Below are positions 1 to 7,808 of a stretch of DNA of 33,507 bases, in pieces. This DNA is from LC029 sp036676475 (lineage in GTDB: Bacteria; Bacillota; Bacilli; Aneurinibacillales; RAOX-1): contig JAKFCU010000021.1 of assembly GCA_036676475.1 (NCBI GenBank), positions 1 to 33,507 on the forward strand. The letters run 5' to 3'. Below the pieces are notes generated by a model, which saw only the letters and a list, made by a program, of their open reading frames with translations, was not told where the DNA came from and made no database searches. Positions within the stretch are counted from its first letter, which is position 1; each line of letters begins with the position of its first letter. The position numbers and the translations under genes are program-made.

Positions 1-367
1 CCGCAAGCACAATCGGGGCGGTTCGAGACATTTCAACCCCTTCCGCCTGTTTCAGCTGATAAGACTTGACCACTTCACCCGCCTTCCCAGGAGTAATAGC
101 CATCGAAAAACCACTTAGAAAGATAATCAGACTTCTTTTAAAAGGAACGTGAAGCCGAAGGGTACGAAGGTAGATTTCCCATTTCAGAAAACGAAAGACA
201 TACCCGATGGTCGTTAATCCTAGGATCAACGGAAAGTATATCCAATGAAAGGTCCGAAAATTTCCCATTAGAGCTCGACTATCCCCCCAAAGGGAAAATC
301 CGATATACACCAGTAGTGCGAATAAGAGACCATAACCGAACTTTTTTTGGATCTGTGCAATATCCAT
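1..367 (-). CDS. LPG synthase/flippase-like membrane protein, N-terminal part (runs off window)
   Basis: The reading frame is open from an ATG at 367 to the window edge, giving the first 122 residues; the C-terminus is outside. At least two hydrophobic segments are visible (about residues 12-22 and 38-52). Around residues 93-105 the sequence TPGKAGEVVKSYQLK matches the conserved G-x-G-E-x-x-K/R signature of the lysylphosphatidylglycerol synthase transmembrane family (PF03706, also called UPF0104 or AglD-like). Members are polytopic proteins linked to lipid-linked sugar or phospholipid handling. A GGGGAAAAGG stretch lies just upstream as ribosome binding site. It starts 15 bp after the stop of the phosphoribosyltransferase-like gene, so it is probably the third gene of that operon. 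The family motif is seen; the exact substrate is unknown. Confidence 0.7.
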   Translation of the reverse strand, partial: MDIAQIQKKFGYGLLFALLVYIGFSLWGDSRALMGNFRTFHWIYFPLILGLTTIGYVFRFLKWEIYLRTLRLHVPFKRSLIIFLSGFSMAITPGKAGEVVKSYQLKQAEGVEMSRTAPIVLA

Positions 368-382
368 GCCTTTTCCCCAAGT

Positions 383-1246
383 CTAAAAATAGAGTTTTAT
401 AAACATGACCGTCAACCCATACAAAACAACAGTGATCAAAATAGGCTTGTCATCAAGTAGAACCTTTTCCGGGCTCCCGCCCCCTTCTCTCATATGAACC
501 AAATAAAGATAGCGAAAAATGCCATAAAGAACAAAGGGAATGGTCCACATCATATACACATTCGGACCGGTTGTTGCGGTATACAAAGAATAGCTCATAA
601 TAGTTGCAGAAGTGACAATAGAAATCATCTGATCCAGCAAGCCCGTGGAGTAATGCTCCAAAACCTTTCGCTGACGCAAAGGATCCCCACTAAATAGCTC
701 CAGCTCATGGCGTCGCTTACTTAAAGCCAAAAACAGGGCCAAGAGCATGGTACAAAGAATAAACCATGATGTCATTTTCACTTCCACAACGACAGCCCCG
801 GAAAAGCCGCGGAGAACAAAGCCAAGAGCAATAATCATCACATCGATGATCACCATGTGCTTGAGCCAAATGGAGTAGAGAACATTCATGATAAAGTAAA
901 AGATCAAGATGGCGAAAAACAAGGGATGAAGCCAATATGAACAAAGGAAAGAAATGACGAGCAGGAATGCCCCTACCGTAATAGCTCCAGGAATCGTTAT
1001 CGCACCCGAAGCAATGGGCCGTTTGGACTTTTCCGGATGAAGGCGATCCTTCTCCACATCCATCACATCATTCAGAATGTATACCGTGCTTGCCGTAAAT
1101 GAAAAACAAAAAAAGGCTAGTACCGTCATCCATACCGCATGAAGATCCAAGAATTTTTCAGCAAAGATCGGTGCGGCAAAAACCAGTAAGTTCTTCGTCC
1201 ACTGTTTCGGTCTTAATTGTAATAGTAATGACTTAATGGTTCTCAC
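383..1246 (-). CDS. UbiA-family decaprenyl-phosphate phosphoribosyltransferase-like membrane enzyme
   Basis: A 287-residue polytopic membrane protein of the UbiA prenyltransferase superfamily. The N-terminal RPKQWTKNLLVFAAP and the aspartate motif NDVMDVEKD (residues 59-67), followed by HPxKSKRPIASG, are the hallmarks of the decaprenyl-phosphate phosphoribosyltransferase branch (Rv3806c-like). That branch moves phosphoribose from PRPP to a polyprenyl phosphate, the first step toward polyprenyl-phosphoryl pentoses such as DPA. The length fits the family. The start is a GTG at 1246 that overlaps the end of the upstream epimerase-like gene by 14 bp, which suggests translational coupling. In Bacilli no arabinogalactan is expected, so the pentose acceptor is unknown; a wall-polymer or glycan role is inference. 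An ordinary UbiA quinone prenyltransferase is less likely because of the RPKQWTKN signature. Confidence 0.8.
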   Translation of the reverse strand: MRTIKSLLLQLRPKQWTKNLLVFAAPIFAEKFLDLHAVWMTVLAFFCFSFTASTVYILNDVMDVEKDRLHPEKSKRPIASGAITIPGAITVGAFLLVISFLCSYWLHPLFFAILIFYFIMNVLYSIWLKHMVIIDVMIIALGFVLRGFSGAVVVEVKMTSWFILCTMLLALFLALSKRRHELELFSGDPLRQRKVLEHYSTGLLDQMISIVTSATIMSYSLYTATTGPNVYMMWTIPFVLYGIFRYLYLVHMREGGGSPEKVLLDDKPILITVVLYGLTVMFIKLYF

Positions 1247-2894
1247 CGCCCTTTCTTACCAACATGTCCTCCCAATCGTATAAGGGAAATCCATTTTTCT
1301 TCAGATAGCTTTCTTTTGTTTGAATGAGAAAGGCAAAGTCAGGGTCGAGTTTTTTTGTTACCCTTTCAATCAAGTCCTGGCTTACCCTTAAATCCTTTAG
1401 AGTCAAATGCATATAATCTTGTTTGCCAAAGGTTCCATTTGCCAAATAAGCATACCAGAGGTCCCCATTCTCAGCTTTTATCCATTGATCACGGGTATCT
1501 TTAACCGCTGTTCTCATTTTTTCAGCTACAGTTAAGTATCGCTGTTCACTTGTTTCCAAATACAATTCATATAGGAAATTCATTTCTGCCAGCAAATGAT
1601 TGAGTGATACATGGGTCTTGTTGTCCATCTGTCCATCTTGGCTGTAATCTTGGACAAGGTACCCTCCTTGTTGGGTTTCATAATGATGCGTATTCGCATA
1701 CTTGATTAAGAAATCCCCGTATCGCTTAGCAGCTTCCACATAATCTGAATCTCCCCATTTACGATATCCCTCCAGCAAGAAAAGAGCCGCATCCGTATTG
1801 AATCGCGTGTCATAGAATCCGGCACCGATCCTGTAATCCTGGTAGAGCCAGGAAGATTTCGGAGTGGAAATCCAGTTGCCGTTGGAAGTTTGGGTTTTCA
1901 ATGACTCCTGGAGGGAAAGGAGCGCCATATTATCAGCAAAGCGGTCTTTTCCGTACAGAAGGAATTTATCTCCCACATGCTGAGCAGGTACCACCCAAAA
2001 GGCCCAGGGGTCAAAGGGCACGTAGGATGGGTCGGGAATATATTGAACCCCTCCTTGGGTCCACTTACGGATATAATCGAAGTTGCCCCTTAGTTTCAAT
2101 TCGTTTTGTGTTTGAGCTGCCCATGCAAACATGCCCTTACGACCAATAATCCCCCATTGCTCCACTTCTTTTTGGTCCATGTTGGGAAATGCGAACTCAA
2201 CATGCTTTCCATAGGAATCTGTTTTGTAATACATCGGATCAATCAATTCATGATTTACCTTACGGACCCCATTTCCCATCGGTTCGTATACATTTATCAT
2301 GTTAACAAAGAAGTTAAAATCTTCCCCATCCAAAAAGAGGCTGTGCAAAGGCAGTCCTCCTTCACGACCAAGCTTTACCAGCTCCGTTAGCTGACTATTT
2401 CCGATCGAGTATTGTGCAGCTCCTTGGGGAACAGGAGGATATACAATATGTCGCTCCTGAACCTGGCTGGTAGTGGAACCTATACTGGCCTGAATGATAA
2501 GAGGTTGAGTCTGAGTTGATTTTGGTCGATACTTAAGGAAATAATAATAGTCTTGTGTATGCCTCAAGTAGGTACCCTCGAACTCCAATATCCCCAGGTC
2601 TTGATCGTTTTGGGTCACCGTCCAATACTTCCTCACATTTGTGTGGGTATGTTTTTCCTTTTCTTCCGTTTGATCTTCATTTAAAACTAAGCTGTATTCC
2701 GAATTTTCAAGCTCTAATTTAAATGAAAACGGGAGTTCTTTTCCAGCTTCAAGCTTAAGGATTCGATGCTCCAGAACATATCGATAGGGAAGATAAACTT
2801 TCATCACAAAAAAAGCAAGCCCTCCCGCCATACAGGTCAAGAGGACGAATATCCAAGCCGTTCTTTTCATTTTGCAATCACTCATTTTTTTCAT
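1233..2894 (-). CDS. Membrane-anchored D-glucuronyl C5-epimerase-like (alpha/alpha-toroid) protein
   Basis: A 553-residue protein with one N-terminal membrane anchor (hydrophobic residues about 12-31, preceded by KMKR) and an extracellular remainder. The N-terminal third looks beta-rich. From about residue 180 the pattern becomes helix pairs rich in W, Y and G, ending in a segment (HVSLNHLLAEMNFLYELYLE, then GDLWYAYLANG and DYMHLTLKDL) that resembles the C-terminal domain of heparan sulfate/D-glucuronyl C5-epimerases (PF06662). That assignment is by eye; a different toroid glycan enzyme is possible. The annotated ATG at 2894 has no good Shine-Dalgarno; ATGs at 2885 and 2861 are alternatives. 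It is the first gene of the operon with the phosphoribosyltransferase-like gene. A truncated paralogue lies at 33225-33507, sharing the ERHI-YPPVPQG and GGLP-HSL-L-GEDF blocks. Confidence 0.6.
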   Translation of the reverse strand: MKKMSDCKMKRTAWIFVLLTCMAGGLAFFVMKVYLPYRYVLEHRILKLEAGKELPFSFKLELENSEYSLVLNEDQTEEKEKHTHTNVRKYWTVTQNDQDLGILEFEGTYLRHTQDYYYFLKYRPKSTQTQPLIIQASIGSTTSQVQERHIVYPPVPQGAAQYSIGNSQLTELVKLGREGGLPLHSLFLDGEDFNFFVNMINVYEPMGNGVRKVNHELIDPMYYKTDSYGKHVEFAFPNMDQKEVEQWGIIGRKGMFAWAAQTQNELKLRGNFDYIRKWTQGGVQYIPDPSYVPFDPWAFWVVPAQHVGDKFLLYGKDRFADNMALLSLQESLKTQTSNGNWISTPKSSWLYQDYRIGAGFYDTRFNTDAALFLLEGYRKWGDSDYVEAAKRYGDFLIKYANTHHYETQQGGYLVQDYSQDGQMDNKTHVSLNHLLAEMNFLYELYLETSEQRYLTVAEKMRTAVKDTRDQWIKAENGDLWYAYLANGTFGKQDYMHLTLKDLRVSQDLIERVTKKLDPDFAFLIQTKESYLKKNGFPLYDWEDMLVRKGGENH

Positions 2895-2918
2895 AATATC
2901 GTATCAGTGTTAATTGAT

Positions 2919-2948
2919 ATATTATCATAAATCTTTTATAAACGACAA
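2919..2948 (-). promoter_or_regulatory. Candidate sigma-A promoter for the epimerase-like operon
   Basis: On the minus strand a TTGTCG (2948-2943) is followed after 18 bp by TAATAT (2924-2919), preceded by TGA as in an extended -10. It sits 25 bp upstream of the ATG at 2894 and directly after the terminator of the SLH gene, so it would give this operon its own transcription unit. Confidence 0.4.
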
Positions 2949-2950
2949 AT

Positions 2951-2987
2951 AAAGAGAGCGTTTCCTTATATAAAGGATTCGCTCTTT
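2951..2987 (-). terminator. Rho-independent terminator after the SLH gene
   Basis: The arms 2973-2984 and 2956-2967 pair as a 12-bp stem with two mismatches around a TATA-like loop, extended by an AAAG/CTTT closing segment. On the minus strand the stem is followed by a T-rich CTTTATTTG. It lies 20-55 bp after the stop codon at 3005. Confidence 0.65.
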
Positions 2988-3004
2988 CCCGGTAAATCAA
3001 ATTC

Positions 3005-4078
3005 CTAATCTAATAATTTAGAAAGCATAACCAAAGCCTGAGCACGCGTAGCCTTGCTTTGCGGCTTGAAGGTCTCATCCGGGAAGCCATTGATCATTTC
3101 CATTGCAGCAACGGCATGAACAGCTTCTGCCGACCATGGGGATATTTGCGCTTGATCTTTAAAGGTAACGGCTTTTTCTGAGTTCAATGCAATACCCTTC
3201 GCCTTCAAACCTTGATAAACCATTACCGCCATTTGTTCTCTAGTAATTTGATCGTTGGGACGGATGGCATCATTCCCAAAGCCCTTTATTAATCCTGCGT
3301 GGTATGCCTTTGCAAGATTAGAGAAATACCAAGCCGAGGAATCTGCATCCTTGAAATTGATTTCAGATTCTTCTGTCAACCCAAGTGTTTGGACCAAAAA
3401 GGTAGCAAATTCCGCTCTAGTAACTGAGTGATCTGGAAGTGCTTTTCCATTAGTACCTTTGACAATTCCCTTGTCAAACATTCTCTGAATGGAAGCTTCT
3501 GCCCAATGGTCCTTTACATCAGCAAAAAACTCGGAAACCTTTTGGACATGCTCATCAGCCACTGGCGGAACAATTGGAGTTACAGGTGTGGTGACAAGAG
3601 TTACCCCTCCAATCCCCCCACCCGATGTAGGATTACTACCAGATGCAGGGGGGGTGTTTGCCGATAATACCTCATTTTTAATGACTTGAACAACGGGTTG
3701 CATTCCAACAGGAACCTTAATATCATTGATGTCTATATCAAAAGCATCAACAGCTGCAATAGCCGCATTACTATGAGCTGGTTCTTGGCCCACTTTGAAT
3801 AATGCATCTTCGAATTTTTGATTTATATTTGACTCTGTGATATTCCCTGACTCTTCTACCTTTTGACTTACCGCATTGATAAAATTTTCCACCTCAACAC
3901 CCGTTGCTAGCCCTGATTTTGTCCATTGCTCAATGGTTCCCGGATACTGTTCCATCAGCTTATCAGCCACCTAAGTAACTTCAGCAGCATGAGCTGGGAC
4001 ATAAAGGATGGGTGCTGAGGAGAAGCATAAGGAAGCAGCAAGAAGAGACATAACCAATTTTTTTCTAATATGTAACAT
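3005..4078 (-). pseudogene. SLH-domain surface protein interrupted by an in-frame amber codon after the signal peptide
   Basis: From an ATG at 4078 (GGAGG at 4088-4084, 5-nt spacing) a signal peptide is encoded: MLHIRKKLVMSLLAASLCF up to PAHAAEVT. Then a TAG (3973-3971) is followed in the same frame by a clean 321-codon reading frame. This holds an acidic helical region (about 100 residues), a G/P/T-rich linker and three SLH repeats with VTRAEFA, ITREQMA and ATRAQAL motifs, and ends at LLD. SLH triplets bind pyruvylated secondary cell wall polymer and anchor proteins to the wall. A GTG directly after the TAG could restart translation, but without a Shine-Dalgarno and without a signal peptide. 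Either this is a recent nonsense mutation, a sequencing error, or readthrough; the rest of the frame shows no other damage. There is no strong promoter, but TATAAT at 4132-4127 is a candidate -10. Confidence 0.75.
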
Positions 4079-4126
4079 CATTACCTCCAAAGTATTCAAT
4101 ATTTTATAAAACTGCAATTATTTTCT

Positions 4127-4132
4127 ATTATA
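4127..4132 (-). promoter_or_regulatory. Candidate -10 box for the SLH gene
   Basis: A perfect TATAAT on the minus strand 49 bp upstream of the ATG at 4078, between the terminator of the upstream gene and the GGAGG. No convincing -35 is visible at 16-18 bp, so this is weak. Confidence 0.25.
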
Positions 4133-4189
4133 AAGTTTTTTTGATTTAATAGTTGAATTTTTTATTGGTAAATGAATCCTAAATAAAAT

Positions 4190-4219
4190 AGAAAGGGCAC
4201 CCGATAGGGTGCTCTTTCT
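4190..4219 (-). terminator. Rho-independent terminator after the 1163-residue SLH/cohesin-like protein
   Basis: A 13-bp stem with one mismatch (4219-4207 with 4202-4190) and a 4-nt loop, GC-rich at the tip and followed on the minus strand by ATTTTATTT. It starts 8 bp beyond the stop codon. Confidence 0.85.
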
Positions 4220-4226
4220 CATATTC

Positions 4227-7200
4227 CTATTGAAGCTTGGTAAGGTTATAGATTACAACAGCTGCTTGTGCACGAGTAGCTTTATCAGATGGTGCAAAAG
4301 TACCATTCGGCATACCCTGAATCAACTTGTGTTGTGCAGAGAGTGCTACGGATTCCTTCGCCCAGCTTTGGATGTTATTTTTATCACTGAAGCTAGCTAG
4401 TGACTCATCTACATTCACTGGATATACAACACTCAGCTTCAATGCATTGGCTAACATGGTCGCCATTTCTTGACGAGTAATGGTTGCATTCGGCTTGAAT
4501 TGATCAGCAGATACACCCTTCACAATACCAGCCTTGACCGCAGAACCAACCGAAGCACTGAACCAATCAGAGGACTTCACATCCTTAAATTCAGCCGCAG
4601 CATTGTTGTCATACAATCCAAGAGCACGTACTATCAAGGACGCAAACTCAGCACGAGTTACATTGGCATGTGGAGCAAACTTCGTATCGGAACGTCCAGT
4701 TACGATTCCTTTTGCCGCCATCACTTCAATCTGCTTTTGAGCCCAAGATACAGAGCCAAGGTCAGTAAAGGTTTTGGTGGATACGAATACGGAATATTTA
4801 CCAACTTCCTTAGCAGTGAATGTCATTACACCATCTTCATATGCACCACCGACTGCAATCCACTTGTCTTCAACAAGTTTATAAACAAGAACTTTTTCTA
4901 GATCTGTACCCTTTGGCAAGTTGCCGACTTCAATCTCAACTGAAACAGGAGTATTAAATCTAGTTACAGCTTTATCTTTGGAAGTTACTTTTAATTCAAC
5001 TGCATCTACTCCAGCGATAGACTGTAATCCTGCAGATGCTTGAACCGCTCCAGATTTCACAACCTGAATGGAATAATCATCATTTTCTGCAGCAGCAACT
5101 ACAGATGCTTTTGCCGTAAGTGCCTGCAAGATATCGGAAACATTGATGGAAACAGCAACCCCGTCTGTAACAACCCTCAAATCAGTAGAATCGTTGTCAA
5201 GACCACTTATAGCAGATTGAAGATCACTGATGGAGAAATTAACAACCGTATCTTCTGCTGCATCAGGCACATTTAAGGTGAGATATGCACGAAGAGCAGC
5301 ATCTTTTACCCCAGCTGCAGCCAATAGATCTTTGGCTTCTTTCAAAGCCGCTGCTGCTTTGTCTACTACGCTCTTTAATTGAGCTCCAGTTGCCGTTGCC
5401 TTTGCTTGCCCGTTTTCTTTCGTTGCTGTTAATTGTTCTTGTGCTGCTTTCTTCACGTATTCAGCTGCAATAGCGGAAGCCACTTTACCAAGATCCTTTT
5501 GAGTCTGACCGGTAGCAGCCTTTGCCTGATCAACAATAGAAGAAAGTGCAGCCTTCGCTTCTTCGGCCGTTGCGCCTTTTAACTGTTCCTTAATGCTTTT
5601 AACCATGTCGTTGACAGTATTTGGATTAAAGGTGCCATCTTTGATCGCATCTTTGATAGCATCGGAAACTTTTCCACCAACGTTATCTTTTGGCGCTGAA
5701 CCGCCACCTCCTCCACCGCCGCCGCTAGAAGTTTTTTGGGAAACTTCAAACGTATCCGTTTGAGTTACATCTCCATGGTTAACCGCAACGGTGTATGTTC
5801 CGATAGTAGCATCACTAGCCAAGGTAAAGGAGAAAGAATAAGATCCATTTACTACCTGAACATCTTGGGTTAATAAGACAGTTCCGTCTGGTTTTTTGAC
5901 TTTAATGGTAACTGTTGATACGTTCGCTGTTCCAGAGACAGTTACTTGATCACCTTGTTTCTTTGCTGTTACATCGTTTACAGTAATAGTCGGTTCAGGT
6001 GTATTGCCCAATTTAAACGCTCTATACTGCTCTTGAAGCATTTCGACAGAACGTTCCATTTTTTGCTTATTTTCATCCGCTTCATTATCTCTGATCCAAG
6101 CATTCAGTTCTTGGAATACAGTTCTGATTTCATTTACATCGATACCATAGAAGCCTGTATCCTTACCTTCTGTTTCTTGATAGTTATTGATTGCATATTC
6201 CAACGCTTGACGAACCTGGGTAGGTGTGAACTCCCCATCGCTAATAACAACGTCATTAAGTTCTTCGTAGGCATCTTTGGCAAGGATTAAGGCATCCTTG
6301 TAATCAACACCGTATTCACCCAGTTGGTCCTTATAGCCATCTACTGCATAGAAATCTTGGGCAATTTCAAAGACATTGTCTAATGTAGCCACTCTGCCTA
6401 GAATGTCAATAAGGATCATGGTCACATTATCGTCTGGATCTGCTGTTACTTCGCCGTTTAGATCAACGTTATCTCTTACAACCTGAATGAGGTGGTTTCG
6501 ATATTCGGAATTGCTTTCACTAGAGAACAGTTCTTTCAGTTCATCTAGTTCTTCTTGTTGAGTTGGGTTTGCAGCTAAGTACGTTTGCATGTGATTAGCA
6601 AACGGCTGTACTTGACCATACAATTGTAGCAATATTGCTAATTCATCTGCTGGAATGTTCAAATTTAGAATCGTATAGGTTGCTTCCGCTAACTCACTTA
6701 CGTTTCCAGCTTCATCAACAGCGATAGCCTTGATGGTCATATTTTCATCCACATTGATAGCCCCTGTATATTCAGTAGAATTTACAGAAGGAGCATTGCC
6801 ATCAGTGGTATAGTAAATGGTTGCACCTTCTTCGGCAGAGAGCTCTACGGATCTAGCAGAGTTATAGACTCCTCCAGGCACACTGAAGGTAACTGGGTCG
6901 GGAAGATCGGTATCAAGATCTATCGTATAATCTGCGCTTGCAACATTACTGATATTTCCAGCTTCATCAACAGCTATGGCTTTAATGGTCATAGTTGTGT
7001 CAACGGTGATTGGACCCTCATATACTGTAGATGCTTCAGTTGGGACATTTCCATCAGTAGTATAATAAATAGTTGCATCTGGCTCCGTTGTGAGTTCAAC
7101 AGTCTTAGCCGTATGATAGGTACCCGCAGGAACACTAAATCCAACTGGTTCAGGAGCTGTAGTATCCAGTTCAAAAATCAAATCTTGCGTTTTATTTAAA

Positions 7201-7718
7201 GGCACCTCATCATTAGCATCTTGATTCACAACAACTGTAGGTGTAACAGTTGTACTAGCCTCTTGTGCCAAATCTATTACAATCTTCCCTATAGGACCAG
7301 AAGTTTCACCTGGCTCTGCTACTAAATCGATACCGCCAAGAACTAGAGTATACTTTGGTCCTACCATTCCGGATGTTATGTCAGCACGTTCAGGAAAAAG
7401 TGCATCTCTAGTAAACACCGGTGTGCCTGTTAAGTTACCTTGAATAGGAATATCAATTTGGAACCCGGTTAATCCAGCTGGAATATCATACGAAAGATTT
7501 AACTCCAACTTGGTACCTTTTAACAAACCTACTACTGTTACACTAGCAGTCTTAGCATCGTTTTCGATAACAAAAGTTTTGGTTAACCCTGCCTCAGAAA
7601 TTACTGTAGCTACTGATTCTTGAGCACTTACCGATATAGCCGCAATAGGAGACATAACCATTGTTGCCGCTAAAACACTCGTGATCATTTTTTTTGTATC
7701 TTTCTTCTGTTTTCTCAT
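4227..7718 (-). CDS. SLH-anchored surface protein with cohesin-like N-terminal domain (candidate anchoring scaffoldin)
   Basis: An 1163-residue exported protein. The start is taken as ATG 7718 because GGAGG at 7728-7724 sits 5 nt before it; a GTG at 7730 and an ATG at 7721 are in frame. Residues 1-32 are a signal peptide. About 40-190 is a cohesin-like beta-sandwich (LTGFQIDIPI, YTLVLGGIDL, GKIVIDL). Two CHB_HEX_C_1-type domains follow (each with ATIYYTTDG and MTIKAIAVDEAGN), then a helical region (about 350-555), an Ig-like domain (about 560-650), a G8 linker, an Ala-rich helical region and a beta domain. Three C-terminal SLH repeats (VTRAEFA, ITRQEMA, ATRAQAA) attach it to the secondary wall polymer. 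The cohesin-like and Ig-like domains closely resemble those of the upstream scaffoldin-like protein, with which it is probably cotranscribed (90-bp gap). Cohesin function is inferred from fold-like patterns, not proven. Confidence 0.85.
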   Translation of the reverse strand: MRKQKKDTKKMITSVLAATMVMSPIAAISVSAQESVATVISEAGLTKTFVIENDAKTASVTVVGLLKGTKLELNLSYDIPAGLTGFQIDIPIQGNLTGTPVFTRDALFPERADITSGMVGPKYTLVLGGIDLVAEPGETSGPIGKIVIDLAQEASTTVTPTVVVNQDANDEVPLNKTQDLIFELDTTAPEPVGFSVPAGTYHTAKTVELTTEPDATIYYTTDGNVPTEASTVYEGPITVDTTMTIKAIAVDEAGNISNVASADYTIDLDTDLPDPVTFSVPGGVYNSARSVELSAEEGATIYYTTDGNAPSVNSTEYTGAINVDENMTIKAIAVDEAGNVSELAEATYTILNLNIPADELAILLQLYGQVQPFANHMQTYLAANPTQQEELDELKELFSSESNSEYRNHLIQVVRDNVDLNGEVTADPDDNVTMILIDILGRVATLDNVFEIAQDFYAVDGYKDQLGEYGVDYKDALILAKDAYEELNDVVISDGEFTPTQVRQALEYAINNYQETEGKDTGFYGIDVNEIRTVFQELNAWIRDNEADENKQKMERSVEMLQEQYRAFKLGNTPEPTITVNDVTAKKQGDQVTVSGTANVSTVTIKVKKPDGTVLLTQDVQVVNGSYSFSFTLASDATIGTYTVAVNHGDVTQTDTFEVSQKTSSGGGGGGGGSAPKDNVGGKVSDAIKDAIKDGTFNPNTVNDMVKSIKEQLKGATAEEAKAALSSIVDQAKAATGQTQKDLGKVASAIAAEYVKKAAQEQLTATKENGQAKATATGAQLKSVVDKAAAALKEAKDLLAAAGVKDAALRAYLTLNVPDAAEDTVVNFSISDLQSAISGLDNDSTDLRVVTDGVAVSINVSDILQALTAKASVVAAAENDDYSIQVVKSGAVQASAGLQSIAGVDAVELKVTSKDKAVTRFNTPVSVEIEVGNLPKGTDLEKVLVYKLVEDKWIAVGGAYEDGVMTFTAKEVGKYSVFVSTKTFTDLGSVSWAQKQIEVMAAKGIVTGRSDTKFAPHANVTRAEFASLIVRALGLYDNNAAAEFKDVKSSDWFSASVGSAVKAGIVKGVSADQFKPNATITRQEMATMLANALKLSVVYPVNVDESLASFSDKNNIQSWAKESVALSAQHKLIQGMPNGTFAPSDKATRAQAAVVIYNLTKLQ

Positions 7719-7762
7719 CATAACCTCCACGTTAACTTAGATGTGTTCACTCCAGGGAGTGT

Positions 7763-7795
7763 AGGCCCATTATTACTAGACTCTATAATGAGCCT
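7763..7795 (-). promoter_or_regulatory. Intercistronic stem-loop between the scaffoldin-like and SLH genes
   Basis: On the minus-strand RNA, AGGCUCAUUAU (7795-7785) pairs with AUAAUGGGCCU (7773-7763), 11 bp with one G-U pair and an 11-nt loop. No U-run follows, so it does not look like a full terminator. It could be a processing or stability element that sets different levels of the two proteins. Confidence 0.35.
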
Positions 7796-7808
7796 CCCGA
7801 AATGAATG

